64,000 nt of DNA from Leclercia adecarboxylata (lineage in GTDB: Bacteria > Pseudomonadota > Gammaproteobacteria > Enterobacterales > Enterobacteriaceae), in the NCBI RefSeq assembly GCF_006874705.1, contig NZ_CP035380.1, forward strand, positions 1-64,000, given 5' to 3'. The translations under genes were made by a program, and so were the position numbers. A model generated the notes under the pieces. The model did no database searches, was not told the origin of the DNA, and was given only the letters and a program-made list of their open reading frames with translations. Below are positions 28,557 through 36,501 of this stretch, in pieces; within the stretch, counting starts at the first letter, position 1, and every line of letters begins with the position of its first letter.

Positions 28557-29093
28557 ATGCACATTATGAATGCTGAAGAGCAGCACATTCCCGCCATACG
28601 CCGCATTTACGCCCATCATGTCCTGCACGGCACAGGCAGCTTCGAGACGGAACCCCCGGACACGCAGGAAATGCTCGCCCGGGTGAAAAACGTTCAGTCA
28701 CGTGGGTTTCCCTGGTATATCGCCCTGCAGGGGGGGACGGTCATCGGCTACTGTTATCTCTCCCGCTACCGCGAACGCCATGCCTACCGGTTTACGGTTG
28801 AAAATTCGGTGTACATCGATCCGGCTTATCAGCGGCAGGGGGTAGGAAAAGCCTTACTCGATCATGCCTTAACATGGGCCCGGTCTCAGGGATACCGCCA
28901 GATGATAGCGGTTGTGGGGGACAGTGCAAACGTCGCGTCTGTGGCGCTGCATCTTCGCGCCGGATTTACTGAAATCGGCACGCTGAAGGACATCGGTTTC
29001 AAGCATGGCCGCTGGCTGGACACGGTGTTGCTGCAGCGTCAGCTGGGAGAGGGGAGCAGTACGCTGCCGGACAGTCCGGCACCCGGATGCTGA
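28557..29093 (+). CDS. arsN1: GNAT acetyltransferase of the ArsN1/phosphinothricin acetyltransferase family
   Basis: 178-aa GNAT enzyme. Family features: RRIYAHHVLHGTGSFETEPP at the N-terminus, the acetyl-CoA loop YQRQGVGKALLDHAL, NVASVALHLRAGF and KHGRWLDTVLLQR. Relatives acetylate phosphinothricin (Pat/Bar), and the ars-linked ones (ArsN1) acetylate and inactivate the arsenic antibiotic arsinothricin. The location at the end of an ars operon favours ArsN1. The substrate cannot be proved from sequence. CAGGAG precedes the ATG. Confidence 0.8.
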   Translation: MHIMNAEEQHIPAIRRIYAHHVLHGTGSFETEPPDTQEMLARVKNVQSRGFPWYIALQGGTVIGYCYLSRYRERHAYRFTVENSVYIDPAYQRQGVGKALLDHALTWARSQGYRQMIAVVGDSANVASVALHLRAGFTEIGTLKDIGFKHGRWLDTVLLQRQLGEGSSTLPDSPAPGC

Positions 29094-29100
29094 GGCAGGA

Positions 29101-29123
29101 GAAAGGGGGCATCGCCCCCTTTC
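29101..29123. terminator. Bidirectional terminator between the two ars operons
   Basis: GAAAGGGGGC-ATC-GCCCCCTTTC lies between the convergent arsN and arsC genes. Confidence 0.85.
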
Positions 29124-29125
29124 GG

Positions 29126-29551
29126 TTATTTCAGCCGTTTCCCGGCCGCATCAACCACTTTTTCGCCGTCTTCTTTGGTGAAAGCCCCTTTCTGCGCATC
29201 CGGAAGAATATCCAGTACCACTTCGGAAGGACGGCACAGGCGGGTTCCCAGCGGTGTCACCACAATCGGACGGTTAATCAGGATCGGATGCTGAAGCATA
29301 AAATCGATTAACTGATCGTCAGTAAACTTATCTTCCGCAAGCCCCAGTTCTTCATAAGGCTCGACGTTTTTGCGCAGCAAAGCCCGGACTGAAATGCCCA
29401 TATCTGCAATGAGTTTGACCAGCTCATCGCGTGAAGGTGGATTTTCAAGGTAATGAATAACGGTCGGTTCATTACCACTGTTGCGGATCATCTCCAGGGT
29501 ATTACGCGACGTGCCGCAGGCCGGGTTGTGATAAATGGTGATGTTGCTCAT
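29126..29551 (-). CDS. arsC: ArsC glutaredoxin-dependent arsenate reductase
   Basis: 141-aa R773-type arsenate reductase. It reduces As(V) to As(III) for export. The catalytic Cys is in YHNPACGTSRNTLEMI, and the three Arg that bind arsenate are in keeping with RPIVVTPLGTRLCRPSE. Last gene of the minus-strand arsRDABC operon, 12 bp after arsB. Confidence 0.95.
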   Translation of the reverse strand: MSNITIYHNPACGTSRNTLEMIRNSGNEPTVIHYLENPPSRDELVKLIADMGISVRALLRKNVEPYEELGLAEDKFTDDQLIDFMLQHPILINRPIVVTPLGTRLCRPSEVVLDILPDAQKGAFTKEDGEKVVDAAGKRLK

Positions 29552-29563
29552 ATCAGTATCTCA

Positions 29564-30853
29564 TTACAAAGTGAAAGAGAGACGTAGCGCCAGCGCGGCC
29601 AGCGTTACAAACAGCACAGGCAGAGTCATGACGATCCCGGTGCGGAAATAGTATCCCCAGGTGATGGTCATATTCTTCTGTGAAAGGACATGCAGCCAGA
29701 GCAGCGTTGCCAGGCTACCAATAGGTGTAATTTTAGGTCCCAGATCGCAGCCAATCACGTTGGCATAAATCATCGCTTCTTTGATAATGCCTGTTGCGGT
29801 GCTGCCATCAATAGAGAGAGCGCCAACCAGCACGGTAGGCATGTTGTTCATGATGGAAGACAGGAAAGCCGTCAGGAAGCCCGTCCCCAGCGTCGCGGCC
29901 CAGAGTCCTTTATCCGCCAGTACATTCAGCACGCCGGAAAGGTATTCGGTTAGCCCGGCGTTGCGCAGACCGTAGACCACCAGATACATCCCCAGCGAGA
30001 AAATAACGATCTGCCAGGGTGCGCCACGCAGCACTTTACCGGTGTTAATGGCATGACCTCGTTTAGCAACTGCAAACAGGATCACAGCGCCAACAGCAGC
30101 AATCGCGCTTACCGGGATACCCAACGGCTCAAGAACGAAAAAACCAGCCAGAAGAAGGATCAACACAATCCAGCCGGTTCTGAAGGTTGCCAGATCTTTA
30201 ATGGCGTTTGCCGGTACTTTCAGGAGAGCCAGGTCGTAAACCGGCGGAATATCTTTGCGGAAGAACAGATGCAGCATCACCAGTGTGGCAGTGATGGCTG
30301 CAATATCAACCGGCACCATTACCGACGCATATTCGGTGAATCCCAGACCAAAGAAGTCCGCCGAGACGATATTCACCAGGTTTGACACGATAAGCGGCAG
30401 GCTGGCGGTATCGGCAATAAAGCCGGCAGCCATGACGAAAGCCAGTGTCGTGCCTTTGCTGAAGCCTAATGCCAGCAGCATGGCAATGACTATCGGCGTC
30501 AGAATCAGTGCCGCACCATCGTTGGCAAACAGCGCCGCCACCGCCGCACCGAGCAGAACGATATACGTAAAAAGCAAACGGCCACGTCCGTTACCCCAGC
30601 GCGAAACGTGCAGTGCCGCCCATTCGAAGAAGCCGGATTCATCGAGCAACAGGCTGATAATAATCACGGCAATAAAGGTCGCCGTCGCGTTCCAGACGAT
30701 ATTCCACACCACCGGGATATCCCCCGGATGCACCACGCCTGAAATCAGGGCCAGAACCGCGCCCAGCGTGGCGCTCCAGCCAATCCCCAGTCCCTTCGGT
30801 TGCCAGATAACCAGGACGATGGTCAGGACAAAAATAGCGCCTGCCAGTAACAT
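29564..30853 (-). CDS. arsB: ArsB arsenite efflux pump
   Basis: 429-aa inner-membrane As(III)/Sb(III)-proton antiporter with about 12 helices ([16 protein letters not shown]..., [37 protein letters not shown]). It works alone or as the channel of the ArsAB pump. The start at 30853 follows AGGAGGTG; the longer frame to 30895 is not supported. The only efflux pump gene for both ars operons. Confidence 0.95.
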   Translation of the reverse strand: MLLAGAIFVLTIVLVIWQPKGLGIGWSATLGAVLALISGVVHPGDIPVVWNIVWNATATFIAVIIISLLLDESGFFEWAALHVSRWGNGRGRLLFTYIVLLGAAVAALFANDGAALILTPIVIAMLLALGFSKGTTLAFVMAAGFIADTASLPLIVSNLVNIVSADFFGLGFTEYASVMVPVDIAAITATLVMLHLFFRKDIPPVYDLALLKVPANAIKDLATFRTGWIVLILLLAGFFVLEPLGIPVSAIAAVGAVILFAVAKRGHAINTGKVLRGAPWQIVIFSLGMYLVVYGLRNAGLTEYLSGVLNVLADKGLWAATLGTGFLTAFLSSIMNNMPTVLVGALSIDGSTATGIIKEAMIYANVIGCDLGPKITPIGSLATLLWLHVLSQKNMTITWGYYFRTGIVMTLPVLFVTLAALALRLSFTL

Positions 30854-30900
30854 AACACCTCCTGCCAGGGCGACCCTGCCGCCCTGTATATGCAAAAAAA

Positions 30901-32652
30901 TTAACTCATCAACTCTCTGAGCTTTTCAATACCGGCGGGCTCAGACGCCAGCACCGGAACAAGCGCTACACGGTCAGCGTGCTGATTCTTCACAGCGTCG
31001 ATCTGAGGCAGCTCCTGCCGGGCGCGCTGGCAAAGCAACGGAGAACGCGTATCCGCACTGGAAAGGCTGTTATTGATAATCCAGCCCCACGGATGGATCC
31101 CCGCTCGTTCAAGGTCAGCCTGCAGGTTTGCCGCTTCCAGCACCGGTGTGGTTTCAGGAAGCGTAACCAGCAGAACTTTGGTTCGTTCCGGGTCCTGAAG
31201 CTGCATCATGGGGGTAGTAAAATGACCTTTACTCCCCATTTTTTTGGCAATCTCCCGGTGATAAGCCCCGGTCGCATCCAGCAGCAACAGTGTGTGTCCG
31301 GTAGGGGCGGTATCCATCACCACAAAGCGCTTACCCGCTTCACGAATCACGCGGGAAAAGGCCTGAAACACGGCAATTTCTTCCGTACAGGGAGAGCGTA
31401 AATCCTCTTCCAGTAGCCGTTTCCCTGCTTCGTCCAGATCTCTTCCCTTCGTCTCAAGAACATGCTGGCGATAGCGTTCGGTTTCATCGTGAGGGTTGAT
31501 GCGGCTGACCTGCAGGTTTTTGAGGCTGCCGTCCAGCGTTGTACTCAGGTGCGCAGCAGGATCAGAGGTCGTGAGATGCACGTCAAATCCCCTGTCTGCC
31601 AGCCTGACGGCGATGGCAGCAGCCATCGTGGTTTTCCCTACGCCACCTTTGCCCATCAGCATAATCAGGCCGTGTTCACTGCGGGCGATATCATCGACCA
31701 GGCCAGAGAGTGATAAGTTTTCAGGCGTGTACAGGATGTTCGTTACCGTGAGCGGTAATGACTCAGACCGGGTATCCAGCAGTCCCTTCAGTGCAGGCAC
31801 GCCAACCATATTGACTGGCTGGAGTAACAGGGTATCTGTCGGTAGCCCGGATAAACCGGCAGGAAGATTTGCCAGTGCCTCCTGCTCACGTTGCCATATC
31901 GCAGCGGCCAGGGCGTCATGTTCCGCCTCGGTTTCAGGCAGCACACCATTAATCACCAGGTACTGGTTTTTCAGGCCAATTGCGGCGAGTTCTTCATGGG
32001 TGCGGGCGACTTCCTGCAGCGTTGATTTTTGCAGTCGAGCAACCAGAACCAGGCGGGTACGTTCAGGATCGGATAACGCCTCTACCGCATGAGCATACTG
32101 CTCACGCTGCTTTTCCAGCCCGGCCATTGGGCCAAGACAGGAAGCACCATCCGGGTTACTTTCAATGAAGCTACTCCAGGCACCAGGAAGCTGGAGAAGG
32201 CGAATCGTGTGGCCCGTCGGCGCTGTATCAAAAATGATGTGATCGAAACGGGTCAGCAGGGAAGCGTCTGTCAATAAGCCGGTGAACTCGTCAAACGCCG
32301 CAATCTCAGTGGTACAGGCTCCTGAAAGCTGCTCGCTGATACTGTTAACAACGTCATCAGGCAGAAGACCTTTGATAGGATCAACGATTCTGGCCCGATA
32401 TTGCCGGGCGGCTTCCTGCGGGTCAATCTCCAGTGCGGAAAGTCCAGGAACTGCTGTCACAGGGCGGATCGTGTTACCGATAGCCTGCTCGAATACCTGA
32501 CCGACATTGGAGGCTGGATCGGTACTGACCAGCAAAACCCGCTTACCCTGTTCGGCAAGGCGGATAGCCGTCGCGCAGGAAATGGAAGTTTTTCCTACAC
32601 CTCCCTTGCCGGTAAAAAACAGGTAAGGCGGGATATTCTGTAAGAATTTCAT
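30901..32652 (-). CDS. arsA: ArsA arsenite-stimulated ATPase (second copy)
   Basis: 583-aa R773-length ArsA. Two P-loop halves ([16 protein letters not shown] and [16 protein letters not shown]), DTAPTGHT in each, and Cys sites [11 protein letters not shown] and [11 protein letters not shown]. The ATG at 32652 is preceded by AGGAGG; the longer start at 32676 is rejected. It is diverged from the first ArsA although the motifs are identical, so the two operons are not a recent duplication. Confidence 0.95.
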   Translation of the reverse strand: MKFLQNIPPYLFFTGKGGVGKTSISCATAIRLAEQGKRVLLVSTDPASNVGQVFEQAIGNTIRPVTAVPGLSALEIDPQEAARQYRARIVDPIKGLLPDDVVNSISEQLSGACTTEIAAFDEFTGLLTDASLLTRFDHIIFDTAPTGHTIRLLQLPGAWSSFIESNPDGASCLGPMAGLEKQREQYAHAVEALSDPERTRLVLVARLQKSTLQEVARTHEELAAIGLKNQYLVINGVLPETEAEHDALAAAIWQREQEALANLPAGLSGLPTDTLLLQPVNMVGVPALKGLLDTRSESLPLTVTNILYTPENLSLSGLVDDIARSEHGLIMLMGKGGVGKTTMAAAIAVRLADRGFDVHLTTSDPAAHLSTTLDGSLKNLQVSRINPHDETERYRQHVLETKGRDLDEAGKRLLEEDLRSPCTEEIAVFQAFSRVIREAGKRFVVMDTAPTGHTLLLLDATGAYHREIAKKMGSKGHFTTPMMQLQDPERTKVLLVTLPETTPVLEAANLQADLERAGIHPWGWIINNSLSSADTRSPLLCQRARQELPQIDAVKNQHADRVALVPVLASEPAGIEKLRELMS

Positions 32653-32669
32653 ATGTCCTCCTGACATAT

Positions 32670-33032
32670 TCAGCAACAGGAAGTATTACCACCACAGCAA
32701 CTGGTGGAAGCTAACCCTACCTTCTCCAGCGGAATACCGAACCAGCGAGCCAGCTCAGCGCGTTTTGGGTATCGCCCGGCCATCACCGTTTCACCGTCCA
32801 ACAGCAGTAGCGGAAGGCTCTCTGCGCCGGATGCATCGAGGAAGGCTTTCGCTTTCTCATTATGAACAAAGCTCATGGGCTGCTGCGCCAGGTTGTAACG
32901 TTCAACCTGTACGCCACGTCCTTTCAGCCACTGCACATCAGCAGAAAAATCAACCAGTACCTGATCGACATCTGAGCCACATACGCCGGTACTGCAGCAC
33001 ATTGCCGGGTCAAACACCGTTAATGTCTTCAT
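32670..33032 (-). CDS. arsD: ArsD arsenite metallochaperone (second copy)
   Basis: 120-aa R773-type ArsD with the complete Cys set: MCCSTGVCG at residues 11-18 and C-terminal vicinal pairs (TSCCGGNTSCC). It passes As(III) to ArsA and weakly represses the operon. The start at 33032 (MKTLTVFDPAMCC) agrees with the R773 protein. Confidence 0.94.
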   Translation of the reverse strand: MKTLTVFDPAMCCSTGVCGSDVDQVLVDFSADVQWLKGRGVQVERYNLAQQPMSFVHNEKAKAFLDASGAESLPLLLLDGETVMAGRYPKRAELARWFGIPLEKVGLASTSCCGGNTSCC

Positions 33033-33079
33033 TCTGAATACCTCACATTTGAAAATACATATATGTTCAGGCAAATTTT

Positions 33080-33430
33080 TTAGATGCAAACAGCCTTACC
33101 GCTACCAGAGCAGTTTACCGATGCCAGCTTACGGGCGATGGCCTGTACGTCGTCCTGTTGGCTTAACCAGGCCTGCTCAATCACCTGAGCGGCCCAGGAA
33201 GGAATATGCGGGGATAAGCGATAGTGAACCCATTTCCCCTGCTTGCGATCCAGCAATAGACCACTTTCCCTGAGCATTGCCAGATGACGGGAGATCTTGG
33301 GCTGTGACTGTTCCAGCGCCGCGCAAAGATCGCAGACGCACAGTTCTCCCATCTCCCTGAGAAGCAGGACAATACCCAGACGGGTTTCATCGGACAGGTT
33401 TTTGAAAAGCTTCAGGGCTGTAAGGGTCAT
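33080..33430 (-). CDS. arsR: ArsR arsenite-responsive repressor (R773 type)
   Basis: 116-aa repressor with the canonical metal site ELCVCDLC in the DNA-binding helix region and the recognition helix SQPKISRHLAMLRESGLL. It controls arsRDABC via the palindrome at 33489. Confidence 0.95.
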   Translation of the reverse strand: MTLTALKLFKNLSDETRLGIVLLLREMGELCVCDLCAALEQSQPKISRHLAMLRESGLLLDRKQGKWVHYRLSPHIPSWAAQVIEQAWLSQQDDVQAIARKLASVNCSGSGKAVCI

Positions 33431-33488
33431 TATTCCTCCTGTTCAGTTGCGTAAAGCATACTCCCGGAGACAAAAAAAACAACCATAC

Positions 33489-33504
33489 ATTCGAAAATTC
33501 GAAT
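33489..33504. promoter_or_regulatory. ArsR operator of arsRDABC
   Basis: ATTCGAA-AA-TTCGAAT, a perfect 7-bp inverted repeat inside a longer imperfect palindrome (ACAT/ATGT outside), 58 bp upstream of arsR. Confidence 0.75.
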
Positions 33505-33580
33505 ATGTAAACGCGTCAGATGACGATTTCACTCCGGTATTCATCCGTTAGTGTCCGGGCAAAATTGATGTCTGTTACTG

Positions 33581-33608
33581 AGATCCGACTTCGGGAGTTT
33601 TCGGATCT
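33581..33608. repeat. 28-bp hairpin element, copy 3
   Basis: AGATCCGA...TCGGATCT, same 8-bp perfect stem and total length as copy 1, with a different loop (CTTCGGGAGTTT). It separates the ars region from the RelB-domain/HExxH module. The rest of the gap 33431-33738 holds the arsR operator and the 33669 palindrome. Confidence 0.82.
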
Positions 33609-33668
33609 GAGCGTAAAAGAAGTAGGTACCATGATGTTTATGTTGTTATGGAAAAGCAAAATAACTTG

Positions 33669-33686
33669 TGTAGCATATTTACTACA
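33669..33686. promoter_or_regulatory. Possible operator upstream of the RelB-domain gene
   Basis: TGTAG and CTACA form an inverted repeat with an 8-bp spacer, 52 bp before the start of a protein with a RelB-type DNA-binding domain. Autoregulation is plausible. Confidence 0.5.
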
Positions 33687-33738
33687 TTAGATTTTGGTGG
33701 TAAAAAATAACACACATACAAGCAAGAGAGCATATAAG

Positions 33739-34692
33739 ATGGCAGCCATAAACATAAAGATAGATGATGTACTCAAGGATGGCGGAGATGACGTTTTGCG
33801 GGAGCATGGTCTGAACACTACGCAGGCTATTACACTTTTCTGGCAGTATCTCGTCCAGCACCGCAGGCTGCCTTTCATCGCTGAGACCAGACTTTTCACA
33901 GCAACCGATCTTACCCTTGCCGTTGCCACCCAGTATGGCGATGCGCTCAACCAGTTGCATAAAATCCAGGACATGCTCAGTTCCGGCGCGACAGTATTCG
34001 CTGAACTTGCCGCCGCTAAACTGGAGCTCTCCCGTCAGGCTGCAGCCATTCAGCAGAATGGCTGGCGACTGGCGTCCCTGCCGGAGGACAATGATTTATC
34101 TGCCTCAGCACGGCGGATGCTACCCCGCATTCACTACCACCTGACCGGATGTGACTTTGCATTGTCTGACTTACCGTCCTGCTCCCCGATCCCGGTCCGG
34201 CTGGTGAACGGGTTTGGTGCTGCACTACAGCAATACGAAAGTGAGTTTTCCAGGTTGCAGGCGGTACTACGTGATTCAGGCCTGCTGGCACGCCCTGAGC
34301 CGCTGCGTGAATTTGTTTACCGGGACGAAAACGTCATGATATCGGTCATACAGCAGCATGATTATCAGCACGGGGCATGGATTGTGCGGATGCAGGCCAA
34401 ATCTCTGGAACATGAAAATGCCCTGGAGGATGCCGGCCTGACTTTCCCGGAACTGGAGGGCAGGGTGTTTCTGCCCGGTAGCGTGTACGGAAAAGCGGTA
34501 CGCAATTCGCAGACCGGAAAATATGAGATGGGATTCCGGTTTCTCTCCGGCGTCACAGAGTTTCATATGTACTCCAGCGGGCATGAGGAGGACGGGAATC
34601 CAACCTCAGCGGATCAGGTGGCGGCCAGCCTCGCCGTAACGGTGGACACTTATCTTGTAACGTTGCTCCATGAAATGGCCGGCAAAAATTAA
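33739..34692 (+). CDS. RelB/DinJ-type antitoxin domain fused to a large unknown domain
   Basis: 317-aa protein. Residues 1-50 (INIKIDDVLKDGGDDVLREHGLNTTQAITLFWQYLVQHRRLPF) match the ribbon-helix-helix domain of RelB/DinJ antitoxins, which end after about 85-90 residues. Here about 260 more residues follow that I do not recognise, with a possible coiled part (QLHKIQDMLSSGATVFAELAAAKLELSRQAAAIQQ) and a globular C-terminal half. The ATG at 33739 is chosen because the antitoxin homology starts there; the ORF could extend to 33694. A palindrome at 33669 may be its operator. The HExxH gene starts 15 bp downstream. Confidence 0.75.
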   Translation: MAAINIKIDDVLKDGGDDVLREHGLNTTQAITLFWQYLVQHRRLPFIAETRLFTATDLTLAVATQYGDALNQLHKIQDMLSSGATVFAELAAAKLELSRQAAAIQQNGWRLASLPEDNDLSASARRMLPRIHYHLTGCDFALSDLPSCSPIPVRLVNGFGAALQQYESEFSRLQAVLRDSGLLARPEPLREFVYRDENVMISVIQQHDYQHGAWIVRMQAKSLEHENALEDAGLTFPELEGRVFLPGSVYGKAVRNSQTGKYEMGFRFLSGVTEFHMYSSGHEEDGNPTSADQVAASLAVTVDTYLVTLLHEMAGKN

Positions 34693-34707
34693 CCCTGGAG
34701 ATAAAAA

Positions 34708-35301
34708 ATGAATAATAACCACGGTATTCCTGACCATCTTTTCACCGTACAGAATTCTGATAACACATACAGCTGGACCCTGGGAACGCGTATGGGCCAG
34801 TTTCTCTCTGAGATAGAAACGCTCTATGGTGCCCGGGACACCACCTGGACTCTTCTGGGATTTGAGTTTAACGAAGGAAGGCCAAATATCCGCTTTTCCG
34901 GCTACCCGGCCCGGCGGCAGATTATTATCCGGCTGGGTGAGAAAGCCTTTAAGTCTGCTCCGCAGGCTATATATCAACTTGCTCATGAGTGCATTCACCT
35001 GCTGGCTCCAGTAGTGGGTGGAGATGCGCCAGTTTTAGAGGAAGGACTGGCAACCATGTACTCAGAAGACAAAGTCAAAGCGTTGTATCCTTCACCCCAG
35101 GATGCGATCCGTACCAGTTCGCAAAACTATATTGATGCCGCAGCCAGGGTCCGGGAGTTACTTCAGCTTGAGCCGGACGCCATCCGCAAGCTTCGTGCTG
35201 TGGAGCCGGACTTTTACAGAATGACGGAACACACCTTTGCTGATGCCGGTCTGGACCAGATCCCGCAACCACTGATGGCTGAGCTGCTACGGACTTTTTA
35301 A
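34708..35301 (+). CDS. HExxH metallopeptidase-like protein
   Basis: 197-aa protein with the zinc motif AHECIHLL (His93, Glu94, His97) and a downstream EEGLA (Glu111/112) that fits the third ligand of gluzincin peptidases. I cannot name the family. No signal peptide, so cytoplasmic. It is 15 bp after the RelB-domain gene with GGAGAT before the ATG, so one operon. One model is that it cleaves its DNA-binding partner, as ImmA does with ImmR; this is inference. Confidence 0.7.
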   Translation: MNNNHGIPDHLFTVQNSDNTYSWTLGTRMGQFLSEIETLYGARDTTWTLLGFEFNEGRPNIRFSGYPARRQIIIRLGEKAFKSAPQAIYQLAHECIHLLAPVVGGDAPVLEEGLATMYSEDKVKALYPSPQDAIRTSSQNYIDAAARVRELLQLEPDAIRKLRAVEPDFYRMTEHTFADAGLDQIPQPLMAELLRTF

Positions 35302-35302
35302 G

Positions 35303-36169
35303 TCACCGGATGCAGTGTTTACTGCCCTTCCCGCCGGCAGCTGTCCGCTGCGGAGGGGGCCTGCGAGGGGTTGCCCATGCCCCCGGAAACCCCTCTTTAT
35401 ACAGCCTGGTGCGTATCATTTTGACCCGCTCATTACTGATGTTATCGGTATCGAGTGATACCGTGACCAGTATTGCCAGACTGGCGTCGGTGAGGGTAAA
35501 GCGAGCCGGAAGTTTCCAATAGCTGCTCCGGGCTGTTTCAATGCTTTCAAACAGCACCCGCAGGTAGTCCGGCACGGCTTCCCCTCTGCCGTCGACAATA
35601 GCTTCCTCGCTCCGGTGTAAAAATTCGGCTTCAGGAATTTCCCTGGCGGCGACGTTGAGGATCTGTTCAAGAGAGGGCCAATATTTGCCGTCATACTGGT
35701 TGCGCAGGGCGTCGAGAGGATCACGCAAATACGAACGATAGTGCCCGTTCTGCTCTGAGGCCATCTCAATCAGATCGACAATGTGCGTCGTGCGCTCCAG
35801 TGAAAAGGCGTTACGATTGAGTATCTGGCCCTGCTCTGTCAGCAGCGCAGACAACGCTGCCGCCTGCGCGGCGATTTTCTCATTCAGCTCGGTCAGCCTG
35901 CGGTAGTCAGCTTTCAGCCGGCTGTTATGATCCTGAGTGCCATAAGCTCCTGCAAAAAAAATCTGCTCCAGCAGGGTGTGGCACTGCTGCCAGCTGAGCC
36001 GCTGCTGCGCAATGTTTTCCCATACCGGCATCATTTCTGTTTCACGGGAAATAAGCCTGTCCAGCAACGGCCAGTGCGGTTTTCGCAGCGAATGTTCGTG
36101 GAGGTCATCACGGTATGCTTTAAGTGTATTAAGCACGTCATCGGCAGTACGGGTATGCAGGTAATACAT
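35303..36169 (-). CDS. Unknown 288-aa protein, convergent with the HExxH gene
   Basis: Cytoplasmic, largely helical protein with no motif I recognise. The region RLKADYRRLTELNEKIAAQAAALSALLTEQGQIL looks coiled-coil-like, and the C-terminus is basic (RRPPPQRTAAGGKGSKH). Its stop lies 1 bp beyond the convergent HExxH gene stop, so there is no room for a terminator between them. The module lies between hairpin elements 3 and 4. Confidence 0.6.
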   Translation of the reverse strand: MYYLHTRTADDVLNTLKAYRDDLHEHSLRKPHWPLLDRLISRETEMMPVWENIAQQRLSWQQCHTLLEQIFFAGAYGTQDHNSRLKADYRRLTELNEKIAAQAAALSALLTEQGQILNRNAFSLERTTHIVDLIEMASEQNGHYRSYLRDPLDALRNQYDGKYWPSLEQILNVAAREIPEAEFLHRSEEAIVDGRGEAVPDYLRVLFESIETARSSYWKLPARFTLTDASLAILVTVSLDTDNISNERVKMIRTRLYKEGFPGAWATPRRPPPQRTAAGGKGSKHCIR

Positions 36170-36268
36170 GTCTTTTCCTCATCAGGTCCGGTTCAGGCAA
36201 TTATGTCCGGGCACCACGCGATTGTCGGTAACGCAGGAGAGAAATATTTACTGGCGCTGCGTTACTTC

Positions 36269-36296
36269 GCTTCCGGCTCATACTTTTTCCGGATCT
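36269..36296. repeat. 28-bp hairpin element, copy 4 (degenerate)
   Basis: Same length as copies 1-3 and about 20 of 28 positions identical to copy 1 (TCCGG at the left, CTTTTT then CCGGATCT at the right). It lies between the 288-aa gene and the 1069-aa gene. Nothing else is assignable in the 36170-36501 gap. Confidence 0.6.
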
Positions 36297-36501
36297 CAGG
36301 AAGGGAGAAGACAGATTTTTGCAGAATAAGCATAAAAAAAGGTCAGTTGTTGTTATGAGGAGATTATTGCCATGAGGGAAAATTTAGGAATGACTAAGCC
36401 TTGAATGGAAACAAAGAGAAAAGACAGTTTTTCCCCCTCAGCATCAGCATACAGTGAGGGGGAGCAACTACCCAACAAGTGGATCGTTTGCAGTTTTCAT
36501 T

